Assembly (NCBI GenBank): GCA_902775355.1
Contig: CACYLY010000017.1
Location: 23,166-86,179, forward strand
DNA from: Oscillospiraceae bacterium
GTDB lineage: Bacteria > Bacillota > Clostridia > Oscillospirales > Oscillospiraceae
DNA length: 63,014 bases
Direction of reading: 5' to 3'
Shown one piece after another: positions 47,613 to 56,305 of the stretch (position 1 is the first letter of the stretch; the number at the start of each line of letters is the position of its first letter). A program made the position numbers and the translations under genes. The notes beneath the pieces were generated by a model. That model was given only the letters and a program-made list of their open reading frames with translations. It ran no database searches and had not been told where the DNA came from.

Positions 47613-48881
47613 ATGGAAGAGCAAGTCACCCGTCAGATCCGGCAGATCCTGGAGGAGGAGCTGCTGCCCGCCATGGGCTGCACCGAGCCCATCTCCATCG
47701 CCTACGCCGCCGCCAAGGCCCGCCAGCTTCTGGGCCGGGAGCCGGAGCGGCTCCTGGTGGAGGTCAGCGGCAATATCCTGAAAAACGTCAAGAGCGTGGT
47801 GGTCCCCCACACCGGCGGGCTCCGGGGCATCCGGGCCGCGGCTCTGGCCGGCGCCCTCATCGGGGATCCGGACGCGGAGCTGGAGGTCCTCTCCCGGGTC
47901 AGCCGGGAGCAGATCGCCTCTCTCGCCCCGGCGCTGGAGCGGGTGACCGTGGAGGTCCGCTTCGCCGACACGCCCCATATCTTCGACATCATGGTCCACG
48001 CCTTCGCCGGGGAGGATTCCGCCTTCGTGCGCATCGCCGGGCACCACACCAACCTGGTCTGCCTGCGCCGCAACGGCGAAACGCTGCTGTCCAAGCCCCT
48101 GGACGCGCCCCGGGAGGAGGAGACGGACCGGAGCGTCCTCACCGTGGAGCGGATCGTCCGATTCGCCGAGCAGACGGAGCTGGACCCGGTCCGTCCCCTG
48201 CTGGAGCGCCAGATCGAATACAACATGGCCATCGCCGAGGAGGGCCTGCGGAACAGCTACGGCGCCAACATCGGCAAGACCCTGCTGAAGGGCCACGAGG
48301 ACTGTCTGGACTATCAGATGCGGGCCTATGCCGCCGCCGCCAGCGACGCGCGCATGAGCGGCTGCGAGCTGCCGGTGGTCATCAACTCCGGCAGCGGCAA
48401 CCAGGGCATCACCGCCAGCGTCCCCGTCATCGTCTACGCCCGGGAGACGGGCAAGAGCGAGGAGGAGCTGCTGCGGGCCCTGCTGGTGTCGAATCTCGTC
48501 ACCATCCACCTGAAAACCGGCATCGGCCGCCTGTCCGCCTACTGCGGCGCGGTCAGCGCCGGCTGCGGCGCCGCCGCGGGGATCGCCTATCTCCAGGGCG
48601 GCGGCTTCCACAAGATCGCCCACGTGATCGTCAACGCCGTGGCCGTCACCTCCGGCATCGTCTGCGACGGGGCCAAGGCCAGCTGCGCGGCCAAGATCGC
48701 CTCCGCGGTGGACGCGGGCCTGCTGGCCCTGGGCATGTACCGGGACGGCAACCAGTTCTACGGCGGGGACGGCATCGTGAAAAAGGGCGTGGAGAACACC
48801 ATCTCCAACGTGGGCCGCCTGGCCCGGGACGGCATGCGGGAGACCGACAAGGAAATCATCCGCCTGATGCTGGAGAGCTGA
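47613..48881 (+). CDS. UPF0597 / L-cysteine desulfidase-like iron-sulfur protein
   Basis: The 422-residue protein matches the UPF0597 (YhaM/CdsB) family, related to the L-serine dehydratase alpha chain. Known members release sulfide from L-cysteine with a [4Fe-4S] cluster. Candidate ligands are the cysteines in 'MGCTEPISIAYAAAKA', 'SAYCGAVSAGCGAAAGIAYL' and 'SGIVCDGAKASCAAKIASAV'. 'NSGSGNQGITASVPVIVYA' is a family hallmark. ATG 47613 follows GGAGGG. A strong terminator follows. Confidence 0.92.
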   Translation: MEEQVTRQIRQILEEELLPAMGCTEPISIAYAAAKARQLLGREPERLLVEVSGNILKNVKSVVVPHTGGLRGIRAAALAGALIGDPDAELEVLSRVSREQIASLAPALERVTVEVRFADTPHIFDIMVHAFAGEDSAFVRIAGHHTNLVCLRRNGETLLSKPLDAPREEETDRSVLTVERIVRFAEQTELDPVRPLLERQIEYNMAIAEEGLRNSYGANIGKTLLKGHEDCLDYQMRAYAAAASDARMSGCELPVVINSGSGNQGITASVPVIVYARETGKSEEELLRALLVSNLVTIHLKTGIGRLSAYCGAVSAGCGAAAGIAYLQGGGFHKIAHVIVNAVAVTSGIVCDGAKASCAAKIASAVDAGLLALGMYRDGNQFYGGDGIVKKGVENTISNVGRLARDGMRETDKEIIRLMLES

Positions 48882-48890
48882 CGCAGCAAT

Positions 48891-48936
48891 AACAGATGCC
48901 TTGGCAAAGCGCTTTGCCGAGGCATCTGTTTTTTCC
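48891..48936 (+). terminator. Terminator after UPF0597 gene
   Basis: AACAGATGCCT and AGGCATCTGTT (with TGGCAAAGCGCTTTGCC inside) form a long near-perfect stem followed by TTTTTT. Confidence 0.85.
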
Positions 48937-49010
48937 CGCGCCGATGAAACCTTTTTGCGCCGTCATACGTTATAGAAGTGAAAGCCAAACCGGCCGGAAG
49001 GAGGACGCGC

Positions 49011-49676
49011 ATGAAGCATAATTTCAGAAAAAAAGTGTTCCCCTTCCCCGCCCTGCTGTTTCTGGTCCTTCTTCTCATCTCCTTTCTGCTCGGAGACGAC
49101 AGGAATCTGGGCGGCGTCCTGTTCCTGCTGCTTCTGTTTCTCGGGCTCTGGTATTTCCTCGGCCCGGATCTGGAGACGCCCCCGGAAGACGTGCTCCGCA
49201 GTCTGCGCGGGCAGAGCAGGCCCCTGGGCAAGGAGCCCTCTCAGGATCCCCGGGACGTTCTGCAGGGGGCGGCGCTCTGGATGTGGTCCTGGCGTCTGTA
49301 CCGGGACAGGGCCTATCGGAACCGTTATCTGGCCCTGGCGCTGGGTCTGCTCCTGGGGGGCACGGCGGCGCTGATCCTGTTTGATACAGATGTGATCTTC
49401 TGGCGGGCCGCTCTGATCCTGGGCCTCTGTGCCCTGGGGCTGCTGCTCCTCTTTTGGGGCTGGCTCCGCCGCCGCCTGCGCAGCCGCCGGGAGGGAAAGG
49501 ACCCCGCCGAAGCCCCGGCGCCGACGGTCCGGCTCACCTACGATCACGACGCCGCCGGCGAGGCCAGGGTCCGCGCCCTCCGCCGGCGGCTGGATCGGCT
49601 GGAGGTCTGGAAGCGCTCCGGCCTGATCGACGACGCGGAATACGAACAACTGCGAAAAAAATATCTGAAGCAATAG
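49011..49676 (+). CDS. Membrane protein with C-terminal SHOCT-like motif
   Basis: A 221-residue protein with a hairpin of two helices near the N-terminus (about 10-48) and two more at about 100-150, leaving N-terminal and C-terminal parts basic and soluble. The last 35 residues ('RRLDRLEVWKRSGLIDDAEY' and the following 'EQLRKKYLKQ') fit the SHOCT short helical domain, which is thought to mediate oligomer or protein contacts. ATG 49011 follows AAGGAGG. The M48-like peptidase gene starts 15 nt later, so the two are an operon. Confidence 0.82.
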   Translation: MKHNFRKKVFPFPALLFLVLLLISFLLGDDRNLGGVLFLLLLFLGLWYFLGPDLETPPEDVLRSLRGQSRPLGKEPSQDPRDVLQGAALWMWSWRLYRDRAYRNRYLALALGLLLGGTAALILFDTDVIFWRAALILGLCALGLLLLFWGWLRRRLRSRREGKDPAEAPAPTVRLTYDHDAAGEARVRALRRRLDRLEVWKRSGLIDDAEYEQLRKKYLKQ

Positions 49677-49691
49677 GAAGGAACGCGCACG

Positions 49692-51977
49692 ATGAACAGA
49701 AAAAAACTGCAGATCATCGCCCTGGTGGCCCTGGGGCTTCTGATGGCGGGCCTGATCCCGCTGACGGTCTTTCTGACCGGAGGAAGGGACATCTCCGATT
49801 TTACGCAGACGGACAAGCTCGTCTTCGGCGTGTTTCTGGCCCTGGAGCTCTGCGTCGTCACAGCGATGCTTCTGCTGGCAAACAAGATCGGCAAGGCCAA
49901 TCTGGCCGCCCGCCCGGAGCTGGCGCCGCCAAAGCTCAGCCCCACGGAGCGGATCATCCGCCGGCGCTCCATCCTGCTGCAGGTGCTGGCCGGCGTGCTG
50001 GCGCTCCTTGCTTATTTTCTGGGCGCGGTCGCGGGGAAGGCTCTGGGGGAGCCGCTGCGCGCCCGCGGGCTGCTTTTGTCCCTCTGCATGCTCGCGGCGG
50101 TGCCGCTGCTGGGCCTTCTGAGCTGGCTGATCGGACGCGGCAGGGCCGAAAGACTGCGGCGGATGAATGTGGAGCAGCTGCAGAGCTGGATCCAGTCCCA
50201 CCGGGAGCAGGCGGAGAGCGTGGCCGAGAGCAAGCTGCGCCTGCTGGGCCGACTGCGCCGCGCAAGCGACGCCTACGCGGTCCTGATCACGCTGCTGGGC
50301 CTGGCCGGCGCGTTTTTCGCCGGCGCCGCCCTGCGGACAGATCTGGCGCTGCCGGTGCTCCTGGCCGCCATGATCACGGATCTGGGCGTGACGCGCTTTC
50401 GCTTCCCCACGCCCCAGACCGTGCTGCAGGAGAGCGGCAGCCTTCTGGACGAGGAGGACTTTCCCACGATCTACGCCCTGAGCCGGAAGGCCGCCCGGGC
50501 ATACGGGCGCAAAACGCCGCTGCGCATCGCTCTCACGGCGGACTGCAACGCCGGCATCGGCTGGGTCAATCAGACGGATCTGCTGCGGCTGGGGGCGACC
50601 CTGCTGAGCCTGTTCAGCGAGGAGGAGCTTTATACCGTGCTGCTGCACGAGTTTGGCCACGGAGGCAACGAAAGGGCCCGGCGGGAGACGGACTACGCCA
50701 CGTGGATGGAGAACGCCCGGGACCGGCATTTTCTCTCCCTCTTCTCCCGCTTTCTCTTTCGCCTGCCGGATGACAGCTACGAGCTGCACTACGCCCTCTA
50801 CCGCTACGCCGCCGCCATCGGGGAGGAGACCCGGGCGGACCGGACCATGGGGGAGCTGGGGGACCGGCGCATCGCCGCCTCCGCGCTGCTGAAGCTCCAG
50901 TATGAGGAGCTGTACCGCTATGAGGAGGAAGCCGCGGACCACCCGGATTGCCCCGATCTGGAGAGCCTGATCCGCTCCCGGGTCAGCGGGCGGATCCAGG
51001 AGCTGCGAAGCGCCTTCCGGGAACGGGCGGAGTTTTATAACGCCTGTATCCGCCGGGAGATCCAGCCCCGTTCTGCCAGCCACCCGATCCAGCGGCTCCG
51101 GCTGGAGGCTCTGGGGGTGAAGGACTACGCTCTCGTGGAGGAGCGCAGCTCCGAGGCCTACCGGCAGGAGGCGGAAAAAGCCGTCGCGCTTGCGGAGAAG
51201 CGGCTTTTAGACAATTCCGATCCCGAGGATTACCGCGGCTATCACGACAAGCTCCTGCGGACCGTGGAAGCCTGGGAGCAGGCCGGCCGCCCTCTGGAGG
51301 AGGCCGCCTATCCCGACACCGTGGGCGCCCTGAAGGAGCTGGGGCGCCTCAGCGAGGCCATGGAGCTCTGCGACCGGGCCATCCGGGAGCTGCCGGAGGA
51401 CGCCAGCACCGCCTATGCCCTTTATATGCGGGGCTGCTGGCTGCTGCACCGCTGGGATGCCAGCGGGCTGGAGCTGATCTATCGGGCCATTGACAACAAC
51501 AGCAATTATCTGGACGAGGGTCTGGAACAGATCGGCAGCTTCTGCTGTCTCAGCGGCAGCGAGGAGGAGCTGCAGCGCTATCGGGAGCTGGCGCCGCAGC
51601 TACTGCAGCGGGAAAAGGACGTGTTCAGCCAGATCGGAGAGCTGAAGAAGGGCGACCGGCTCAGCGGAGAGACCCTTCCCCCCGCGCTGGAGGAAAAGCT
51701 GCTGCGCGGCCTGCGGGAGCTGGATCAGGGCCGGTTCGACGCGGTTTACCTCCTGCACAAGCAGATCACGCCGGACTTCTCCACCAGCCCCATGGTGCTG
51801 CGATACCGGCCCGAGGTCTCCGCCGAAGCGCGGGAGGAGCTCTATCACCGGGTCTTCCTGCTGCTGGACGCCATCAGCGACTGGCAGTTCTCCCTCTTTG
51901 AATACGAAAGCGTCAAGATGCTGAAAATCGAGGAGATCCCCGGCAGCCTCTTCTATTCCGGGAGCCGGAACGCCTGA
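49692..51977 (+). CDS. M48-like membrane zinc metallopeptidase with TPR-like tail
   Basis: The 761-residue protein has two N-terminal helices, two more around 100-150 and two at about 195-235. A gluzincin domain then shows 'VLLHEFGHGGNER' (zinc HExxH, about 317-322) with the third ligand in 'GEETRADRTMGEL' (E-x3-D). Residues 480-700 contain helical repeats resembling TPRs ('KELGRLSEAMELCDRAIREL'). HtpX/Ste24-type enzymes degrade misfolded membrane proteins; the long C-terminal repeat part is unusual for them. It is coupled to the SHOCT protein. Substrate unknown. Confidence 0.85.
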   Translation: MNRKKLQIIALVALGLLMAGLIPLTVFLTGGRDISDFTQTDKLVFGVFLALELCVVTAMLLLANKIGKANLAARPELAPPKLSPTERIIRRRSILLQVLAGVLALLAYFLGAVAGKALGEPLRARGLLLSLCMLAAVPLLGLLSWLIGRGRAERLRRMNVEQLQSWIQSHREQAESVAESKLRLLGRLRRASDAYAVLITLLGLAGAFFAGAALRTDLALPVLLAAMITDLGVTRFRFPTPQTVLQESGSLLDEEDFPTIYALSRKAARAYGRKTPLRIALTADCNAGIGWVNQTDLLRLGATLLSLFSEEELYTVLLHEFGHGGNERARRETDYATWMENARDRHFLSLFSRFLFRLPDDSYELHYALYRYAAAIGEETRADRTMGELGDRRIAASALLKLQYEELYRYEEEAADHPDCPDLESLIRSRVSGRIQELRSAFRERAEFYNACIRREIQPRSASHPIQRLRLEALGVKDYALVEERSSEAYRQEAEKAVALAEKRLLDNSDPEDYRGYHDKLLRTVEAWEQAGRPLEEAAYPDTVGALKELGRLSEAMELCDRAIRELPEDASTAYALYMRGCWLLHRWDASGLELIYRAIDNNSNYLDEGLEQIGSFCCLSGSEEELQRYRELAPQLLQREKDVFSQIGELKKGDRLSGETLPPALEEKLLRGLRELDQGRFDAVYLLHKQITPDFSTSPMVLRYRPEVSAEAREELYHRVFLLLDAISDWQFSLFEYESVKMLKIEEIPGSLFYSGSRNA

Positions 51978-51985
51978 ACCGCAAA

Positions 51986-52031
51986 AAAAGCGGGCCGGAT
52001 TCGCGATCCTGTGCGAATCCGGCCCGCTTTT
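51986..52031. terminator. Very strong bidirectional terminator
   Basis: Two 19-nt arms (51986-52004 and 52013-52031; core GCGGGCCGGATTCGC) are perfectly complementary around an 8-nt loop, with A- and T-tracts. It separates convergent genes. Confidence 0.9.
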
Positions 52032-52058
52032 CTGTTTTTCCTCGGTTCTCCGCCCGGT

Positions 52059-53345
52059 TCAGCGCGCGTCCTCCGGGATGGCGGTGACGAAGTAGAGCAT
52101 GTCGCTGACGGGCCGCTCCTTGCCGAAGTCCATATAGTTGTAGGCGTAGCCCCGGAAGACTACCTCCTCGGTCTGGCCGCCGTCCAGGCAGTAGGCCGTG
52201 ATCACCGGCTTTTCCGCAAAGTGCCGGGCAAAGGTGTTCACAGTCCAGCGGGCGGGGTAGTCGCCGTGGTTCAGGGACATATAGAGATAGTGGCAGGGCC
52301 CCATCTGGCCGATGCCCGCCCGGGAGTAGCCCTGGTTCACCTCGCCCACCGGGTACCAGCTGCAGTCCACCGGCTCTCCGTTTTCCACCAGCACCGGCCC
52401 GAAGGCCACGGAGAAGAGCACGTCGTTGTCCTCCATGAACTGCCGGATGCTCTCCTCGGTGTTCTCCTCCCCCAGACGCTTGTAGAGGAAGTCCCCGCTG
52501 CCGTTCACAAAGAGGGTCTCCACGCAGTTGTAGAGCTTGTAGCTGCCGGTATAGGTGCCCATGTTCATCCGGTAGAGCTCCCGGTTCCAGGCCACGATGC
52601 CCACGTCCCGGAAGCGGTAGAAATCGGCGTTCATGGCCACCACCGCGTTGGTCTGCTGGGCCATGTAGGTGGCAAAGTACTGGTTGCCGGAATTGTAGCG
52701 GTCGTCCGCCATCTTCCGGCGAAACTGGCTGGGATCGGCGATCTTCACCTCGGTGAAGGTGCAGCACAGGCCGTCCACGTTCTCCTTCCAGAGCATCACC
52801 AGGATGGTATCGTCCAGATAGTACTCGATGCTCCGGCTGTACACGCCCCGGTAGAAGCTCACCGTGGGATCGAAGGCCACGACCTCGTCCTGGCCCAGCA
52901 GGCCCCGGTCCCGGGCGTCCTGGATCACGTCCAGCAGCTTCTCCGGCTCGTCCATGCTGATGACGCCGTAGCAGGTCTCGTCGGGCGCGGGCCCGGCGTT
53001 GGCGTCCTCGGGGATGCTGTAACGGATCGGCTCGGGAGTGGGCTCCGGGGTGGGCTCGGGCGTGGGCTCCGGCGTGGGTTCCGGCGTCGTCTCCTCCAGC
53101 AGCTCCGGCAGCAGCACCGGCGAGGGCTCAAAGCTCTGGGCCGGGCCGGCCTGCTCCGTCTGCGCGGAGGGCGCGGCCGTCTCCGCCGCCGCTCCGGTCT
53201 CCCCGCCGCGATAGATGGCGATGGCCCGGCGGCCGATGGCCCACAGCAGGGCCAGGGACAGCAGCAGGCCCAGGATCGCCGCCGCCAGCCCCAGCTTCTC
53301 CCGGACGCCGCTCCGCTCTTCTCCGCTCCTTCTTGTTCCGCTCAT
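52059..53345 (-). CDS. Membrane-anchored phosphodiester glycosidase (NAGPA-like) protein
   Basis: The 428-residue protein has a basic start, one helix ('LGLAAAILGLLLSLALLWAI', about 19-38) and a Thr-Pro-Glu-Pro repeat stalk (five TPEP units, about 85-105). It ends in a NAGPA-type domain with 'VVAMNADFYRFRDVGIVAWN', 'VAFGPVLVENGEPV', 'RAGIGQMGPCHYLYMSLNHG' and 'ITAYCLDGGQTEEVVFRG'. In place of the usual DGG-SS the motif reads LDGGQTEE. It should act outside the cell on sugar-phosphate linkages of surface polymers (family inference). ATG 53345 has only a weak GGGGAGAAGC upstream. Confidence 0.87.
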   Translation of the reverse strand: MSGTRRSGEERSGVREKLGLAAAILGLLLSLALLWAIGRRAIAIYRGGETGAAAETAAPSAQTEQAGPAQSFEPSPVLLPELLEETTPEPTPEPTPEPTPEPTPEPIRYSIPEDANAGPAPDETCYGVISMDEPEKLLDVIQDARDRGLLGQDEVVAFDPTVSFYRGVYSRSIEYYLDDTILVMLWKENVDGLCCTFTEVKIADPSQFRRKMADDRYNSGNQYFATYMAQQTNAVVAMNADFYRFRDVGIVAWNRELYRMNMGTYTGSYKLYNCVETLFVNGSGDFLYKRLGEENTEESIRQFMEDNDVLFSVAFGPVLVENGEPVDCSWYPVGEVNQGYSRAGIGQMGPCHYLYMSLNHGDYPARWTVNTFARHFAEKPVITAYCLDGGQTEEVVFRGYAYNYMDFGKERPVSDMLYFVTAIPEDAR

Positions 53346-53483
53346 GGGCTTCTCCCCTCCCCGCCGGACTGCCGGCGGGCTGTTTCTTTCGGAAGTATCC
53401 TATCGGAAACGGAGGCAAAAAGCAAGCCCTATCTTTCTCCGCCCGCCCGGCTGCGAAAAGACGCGCTTTTTCGATTTGGACAA

Positions 53484-53512
53484 TGGACAAGCTCCGTATT
53501 GTATGGTAGAAT
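53484..53512 (+). promoter_or_regulatory. Promoter of surface protein gene
   Basis: TGGACA (53484-53489), 17-bp spacer and TAGAAT (53507-53512), about 85 nt before the ATG. Confidence 0.45.
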
Positions 53513-53597
53513 AAAAATGTGTAAGTATCCTTTCCCCTCGCCTCGGCAAATACAGGGCGGGCGCTGCCCCGCCCGGAGAGAAAGAGAGGAATGCCCC

Positions 53598-54827
53598 ATG
53601 AAGAAACACCTGAGCCGCTGCCTGATCACGCTGCTGCTGGCCGCCCTGTTCGTCACGGCCATACCGCTGACGGCCCAGGCCGCGGTCATCGAGAAGACCT
53701 ACAAGGTCATCCTTTCCCACGGCATTGACGAGGAGATCCCCAGTCCCGACGGCAGCTGGATCAGCGACGTGGTCGTGGTCTCCGGCGAGCTGCCCTACGG
53801 CGTTGTCGTCGGCTGTCACGAGGACATCATGTACATCATCGGCGTCCCCGCTTTTGCCGGCACCTACGAGGCCCGGGTCGACATGGAGATCGGCGGCGGC
53901 GCGTACCAGTACCTGATCCGCATCATCGTCACGGACCCCAACGCCCCGGTGACCATCACCAAGCACCCCACCGGCGAAACGGTGACCGAGGGCGACAGCG
54001 CGCTGTTCATCGCCCGGGCGGACAATGCCAGCGAGATCATCTGGCGTCTGGTCAGCCCGGACACCGCCACCACCATCAACTGTGCGGACGCGCCCGCCTA
54101 TTTCCCCGGGCTGCAGGTCCTGGGCCTGGGGACCGAGACCCTCACCCTGCTGAACATCCCCCTCTCGCTGGACGGCTGGAAGGTGGAGGCCAAGTTCGGC
54201 GGCGTGGGCGGCCCGGTCTTTTCCCACGGGGCCAAGATCACCGTCCTGAAGGCGAAGCTGGATCCCCCCGTCATCAATATCCATCCCGTGGGGGCGGACG
54301 TTCCCTCCGGTCAGAGCTATACCTTCACGGTCAAGGCCACCGCGGCGAAGGGCAATCTGCGCTATCAGTGGTACCGGGCGGAAAGTGACTCCGCAAACGG
54401 CTTTGCCATCCCCGGAGCCACTGGCACCAGCCTCACCGTGACGGAGAGCGTGGGCGACGGGTATTATTACGCGGGCGTCTGGTGCGAGGACGGGATCCGC
54501 AGCAGCGATATCGTCCTGTCCAACATCGCCGTGCTGCACTTCCTGGCGCCGCCCAGCAGCCCGCCCCCCAGCAGTCCGCCGCCCAGCAGCCCGCCGCCCG
54601 AGGTCTCTCCCTCCCCCCAGCCGGACGTCGAGCCGCAGCCCACGGACGACGGGAGCCAGCCCGATCCCGCGGCGCAGCCGGAGCAGAGCCCCGTGCCCGC
54701 CCCGGTCCGGCCCCAGAACCCGATCCAGGACAACAGCCGCCTGTATCTGCTCATTGCCCTGGCCGCCGCCGTCGTGCTGCTGATCATCTGCATCGTCATC
54801 ATCATTCTGCGCAGAAAGTCTTATTGA
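53598..54827 (+). CDS. Secreted Ig-like surface protein with C-terminal membrane anchor
   Basis: The 409-residue product has a signal peptide (about 1-27, ending 'AQA'). A short N-terminal domain, 'GIDEEIPSPDGSWISDVVVV', is followed by two Ig-like beta domains (about 115-210, 'VTITKHPTGETVTEGDSALF'; about 215-300, 'INIHPVGADVPSGQSYTFTV' and 'KGNLRYQWYRAESDS'). A Ser-Pro stalk (PPSSPPPSSPPPS) of about 70 residues and a terminal helix plus 'RRKSY' follow, with no LPxTG. It should stand on the cell surface on the stalk. The lipoprotein gene follows after 36 nt. Confidence 0.85.
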   Translation: MKKHLSRCLITLLLAALFVTAIPLTAQAAVIEKTYKVILSHGIDEEIPSPDGSWISDVVVVSGELPYGVVVGCHEDIMYIIGVPAFAGTYEARVDMEIGGGAYQYLIRIIVTDPNAPVTITKHPTGETVTEGDSALFIARADNASEIIWRLVSPDTATTINCADAPAYFPGLQVLGLGTETLTLLNIPLSLDGWKVEAKFGGVGGPVFSHGAKITVLKAKLDPPVINIHPVGADVPSGQSYTFTVKATAAKGNLRYQWYRAESDSANGFAIPGATGTSLTVTESVGDGYYYAGVWCEDGIRSSDIVLSNIAVLHFLAPPSSPPPSSPPPSSPPPEVSPSPQPDVEPQPTDDGSQPDPAAQPEQSPVPAPVRPQNPIQDNSRLYLLIALAAAVVLLIICIVIIILRRKSY

Positions 54828-54863
54828 CCAAACATAGGATCCCAATAGGAAAAGGAGGACAAC

Positions 54864-56180
54864 ATGAAAAAACTCTGCGTTCTGTTTCTGTCTCTCTGCC
54901 TGCTGCTGGGCCTGGCCGCCTGCGGCAGCACCGCGCCGGACAATCCCAACTGCGGCTTCTATGAAGGCAAGTACGGCGAGATGTCCGGCTATCAGATCGA
55001 GATCCATGACATGTATGCCAAAGGCTTCACCGTGGAGTTGGGCGGCGGCGGCAAGGGCACCATCGTGGTGGACGGCACCCAGGCCGGCCTGAAATGGACC
55101 CTGAACGGCACTTCCCTCCACATCGAGGGCACCGGCCTGGCCGGCCGGGACCTGGTGCTGGACGGCACCGTGGCCGACGGCGTGATGGTGCTGGAGAACG
55201 TGATGGACAGCGGCGTGGACATCCGCCTGGAGTGCGCGGACCTGCTGAAGGCCGCGCCCGCCGAGGAGCAGCCCGCCCCCGCGGCCACCGAGACCCCCGT
55301 GGAAGCCACTGAGGCTCCCGTGGAAGCCACCGAAGCCCCGGTGGAAGAGCCCGAGACGCCGGCTGAGCCCGCTGAGACCGGAGCCTCCTGGTGGGCCGGC
55401 AAGTGGTATGGCTGGGGCTGCTACTACACCGCCGGCGGCGCCTATGCCGATCTGGAGGACTCCGCCTGGGACGTGGTCGCCGAGATCGACGTGCAGGGCG
55501 ACAAGGGCAGCCTGAAGATCTGGGACTGCAAGGATCTGGAAGAGGCGGAGCTCAGCGCCAAGGTCAGCTTCGGCGCCGGCCTCACCGCCGCGGGCAGGAT
55601 GACCTGCGAGTCCGCCGAGTTCGCCGGCGCCGTCTACGGTCAGGGATACTGGAGCTGTGACCCCGCCGACTACCCCGAGGGCAATCTGGAGCACACCTTC
55701 CTGCTGACCTTCTACTACCGTGACGCGGAGAACGACAACAACTTCGTGGAGGTCTGCTACGTACTGCGTCCCTGGGGCATGCTCTGGGACGATGTCAAGA
55801 ACGCGGATACCTCCAAGATGCTCTATGACGACATGATGCCCCTGCACTATGAGGACTGGTACCTGCCCCAGCTGGACGGCTCCGCTCCCGCCGCCCCCGC
55901 CGAGCCTGAGACTCCCGCCGCCTCCGCCGAGGTGCCCGGCGAGCTGGTAGGCTCCTGGGAGCACAGCTCCGGCTACACCTATGTCTTCGCGGCGGACGGC
56001 ACCGGCTACTACGGCCGGGGCGACTCCAAGATGGACTTCACCTTCACCGTGGAGGGCGATCAGCTCAGCATCCTCTACACCGGCAGCACCTCCCCCTTCG
56101 TCACCACCTACCGGATCGAGGGCACGACCCTGATCATTCTCGACTCCTTCAATTCCGAGGTCAAGTACGAGAAGAAGTGA
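54864..56180 (+). CDS. Lipoprotein with repeated Glu-Ala-Pro linker
   Basis: The 438-residue product has a type II signal peptide with lipobox 'GLAACGS' (Cys about 20). An N-terminal beta domain ('YEGKYGEMSGYQIEIHDMY') is followed by a linker with repeats of VEATEAP, a central 'WWAGKWYGWGCYYTAGGAY' domain of about 180 residues and a C-terminal 'GELVGSWEHSSGYTYVFAAD' lipocalin-like strand domain. AAAAGGAGGACAAC precedes the ATG. No function is recognised. The duplicated GxW beta motifs and the anchor suggest ligand binding outside the membrane (inference). Confidence 0.85.
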   Translation: MKKLCVLFLSLCLLLGLAACGSTAPDNPNCGFYEGKYGEMSGYQIEIHDMYAKGFTVELGGGGKGTIVVDGTQAGLKWTLNGTSLHIEGTGLAGRDLVLDGTVADGVMVLENVMDSGVDIRLECADLLKAAPAEEQPAPAATETPVEATEAPVEATEAPVEEPETPAEPAETGASWWAGKWYGWGCYYTAGGAYADLEDSAWDVVAEIDVQGDKGSLKIWDCKDLEEAELSAKVSFGAGLTAAGRMTCESAEFAGAVYGQGYWSCDPADYPEGNLEHTFLLTFYYRDAENDNNFVEVCYVLRPWGMLWDDVKNADTSKMLYDDMMPLHYEDWYLPQLDGSAPAAPAEPETPAASAEVPGELVGSWEHSSGYTYVFAADGTGYYGRGDSKMDFTFTVEGDQLSILYTGSTSPFVTTYRIEGTTLIILDSFNSEVKYEKK

Positions 56181-56208
56181 TCGAAGCGGATCCCGACAGA
56201 GACGCGCT

Positions 56209-56241
56209 CCGGCGGCCGCAGCTGCGGCCGCCGGTATTTTT
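56209..56241 (+). terminator. Perfect 26-bp palindrome terminator
   Basis: CCGGCGGCCGCAG and its exact complement form the stem and are followed by TATTTTT, 28 nt after the lipoprotein stop. Confidence 0.8.
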
Positions 56242-56256
56242 CGATTGAGAATAATA

Positions 56257-56302
56257 CAGCGATCCCGCCGAAGGTACATTCGTACCGTCGGCGGGATCGC
56301 TG
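56257..56302. terminator. Second hairpin after lipoprotein gene
   Basis: CAGCGATCCCGCCGA (56257-56271) pairs with TCGGCGGGATCGCTG (56288-56302); the loop contains GGTAC/GTACC. It abuts the left end of the composite repeat. Confidence 0.65.
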
Positions 56303-56305
56303 TTG

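Noticed and set aside
45393-48623. A 1076-codon minus-strand open frame
   Set aside because: It lies opposite the Na/Pi symporter and UPF0597 genes, has His/Gln/Gly-rich low-complexity translation and no ribosome site; it is an antisense artefact of high GC.
48963-51083. A 706-codon minus-strand frame
   Set aside because: Antisense to the SHOCT and peptidase genes, whose motifs (HEFGH, helices) are convincing.
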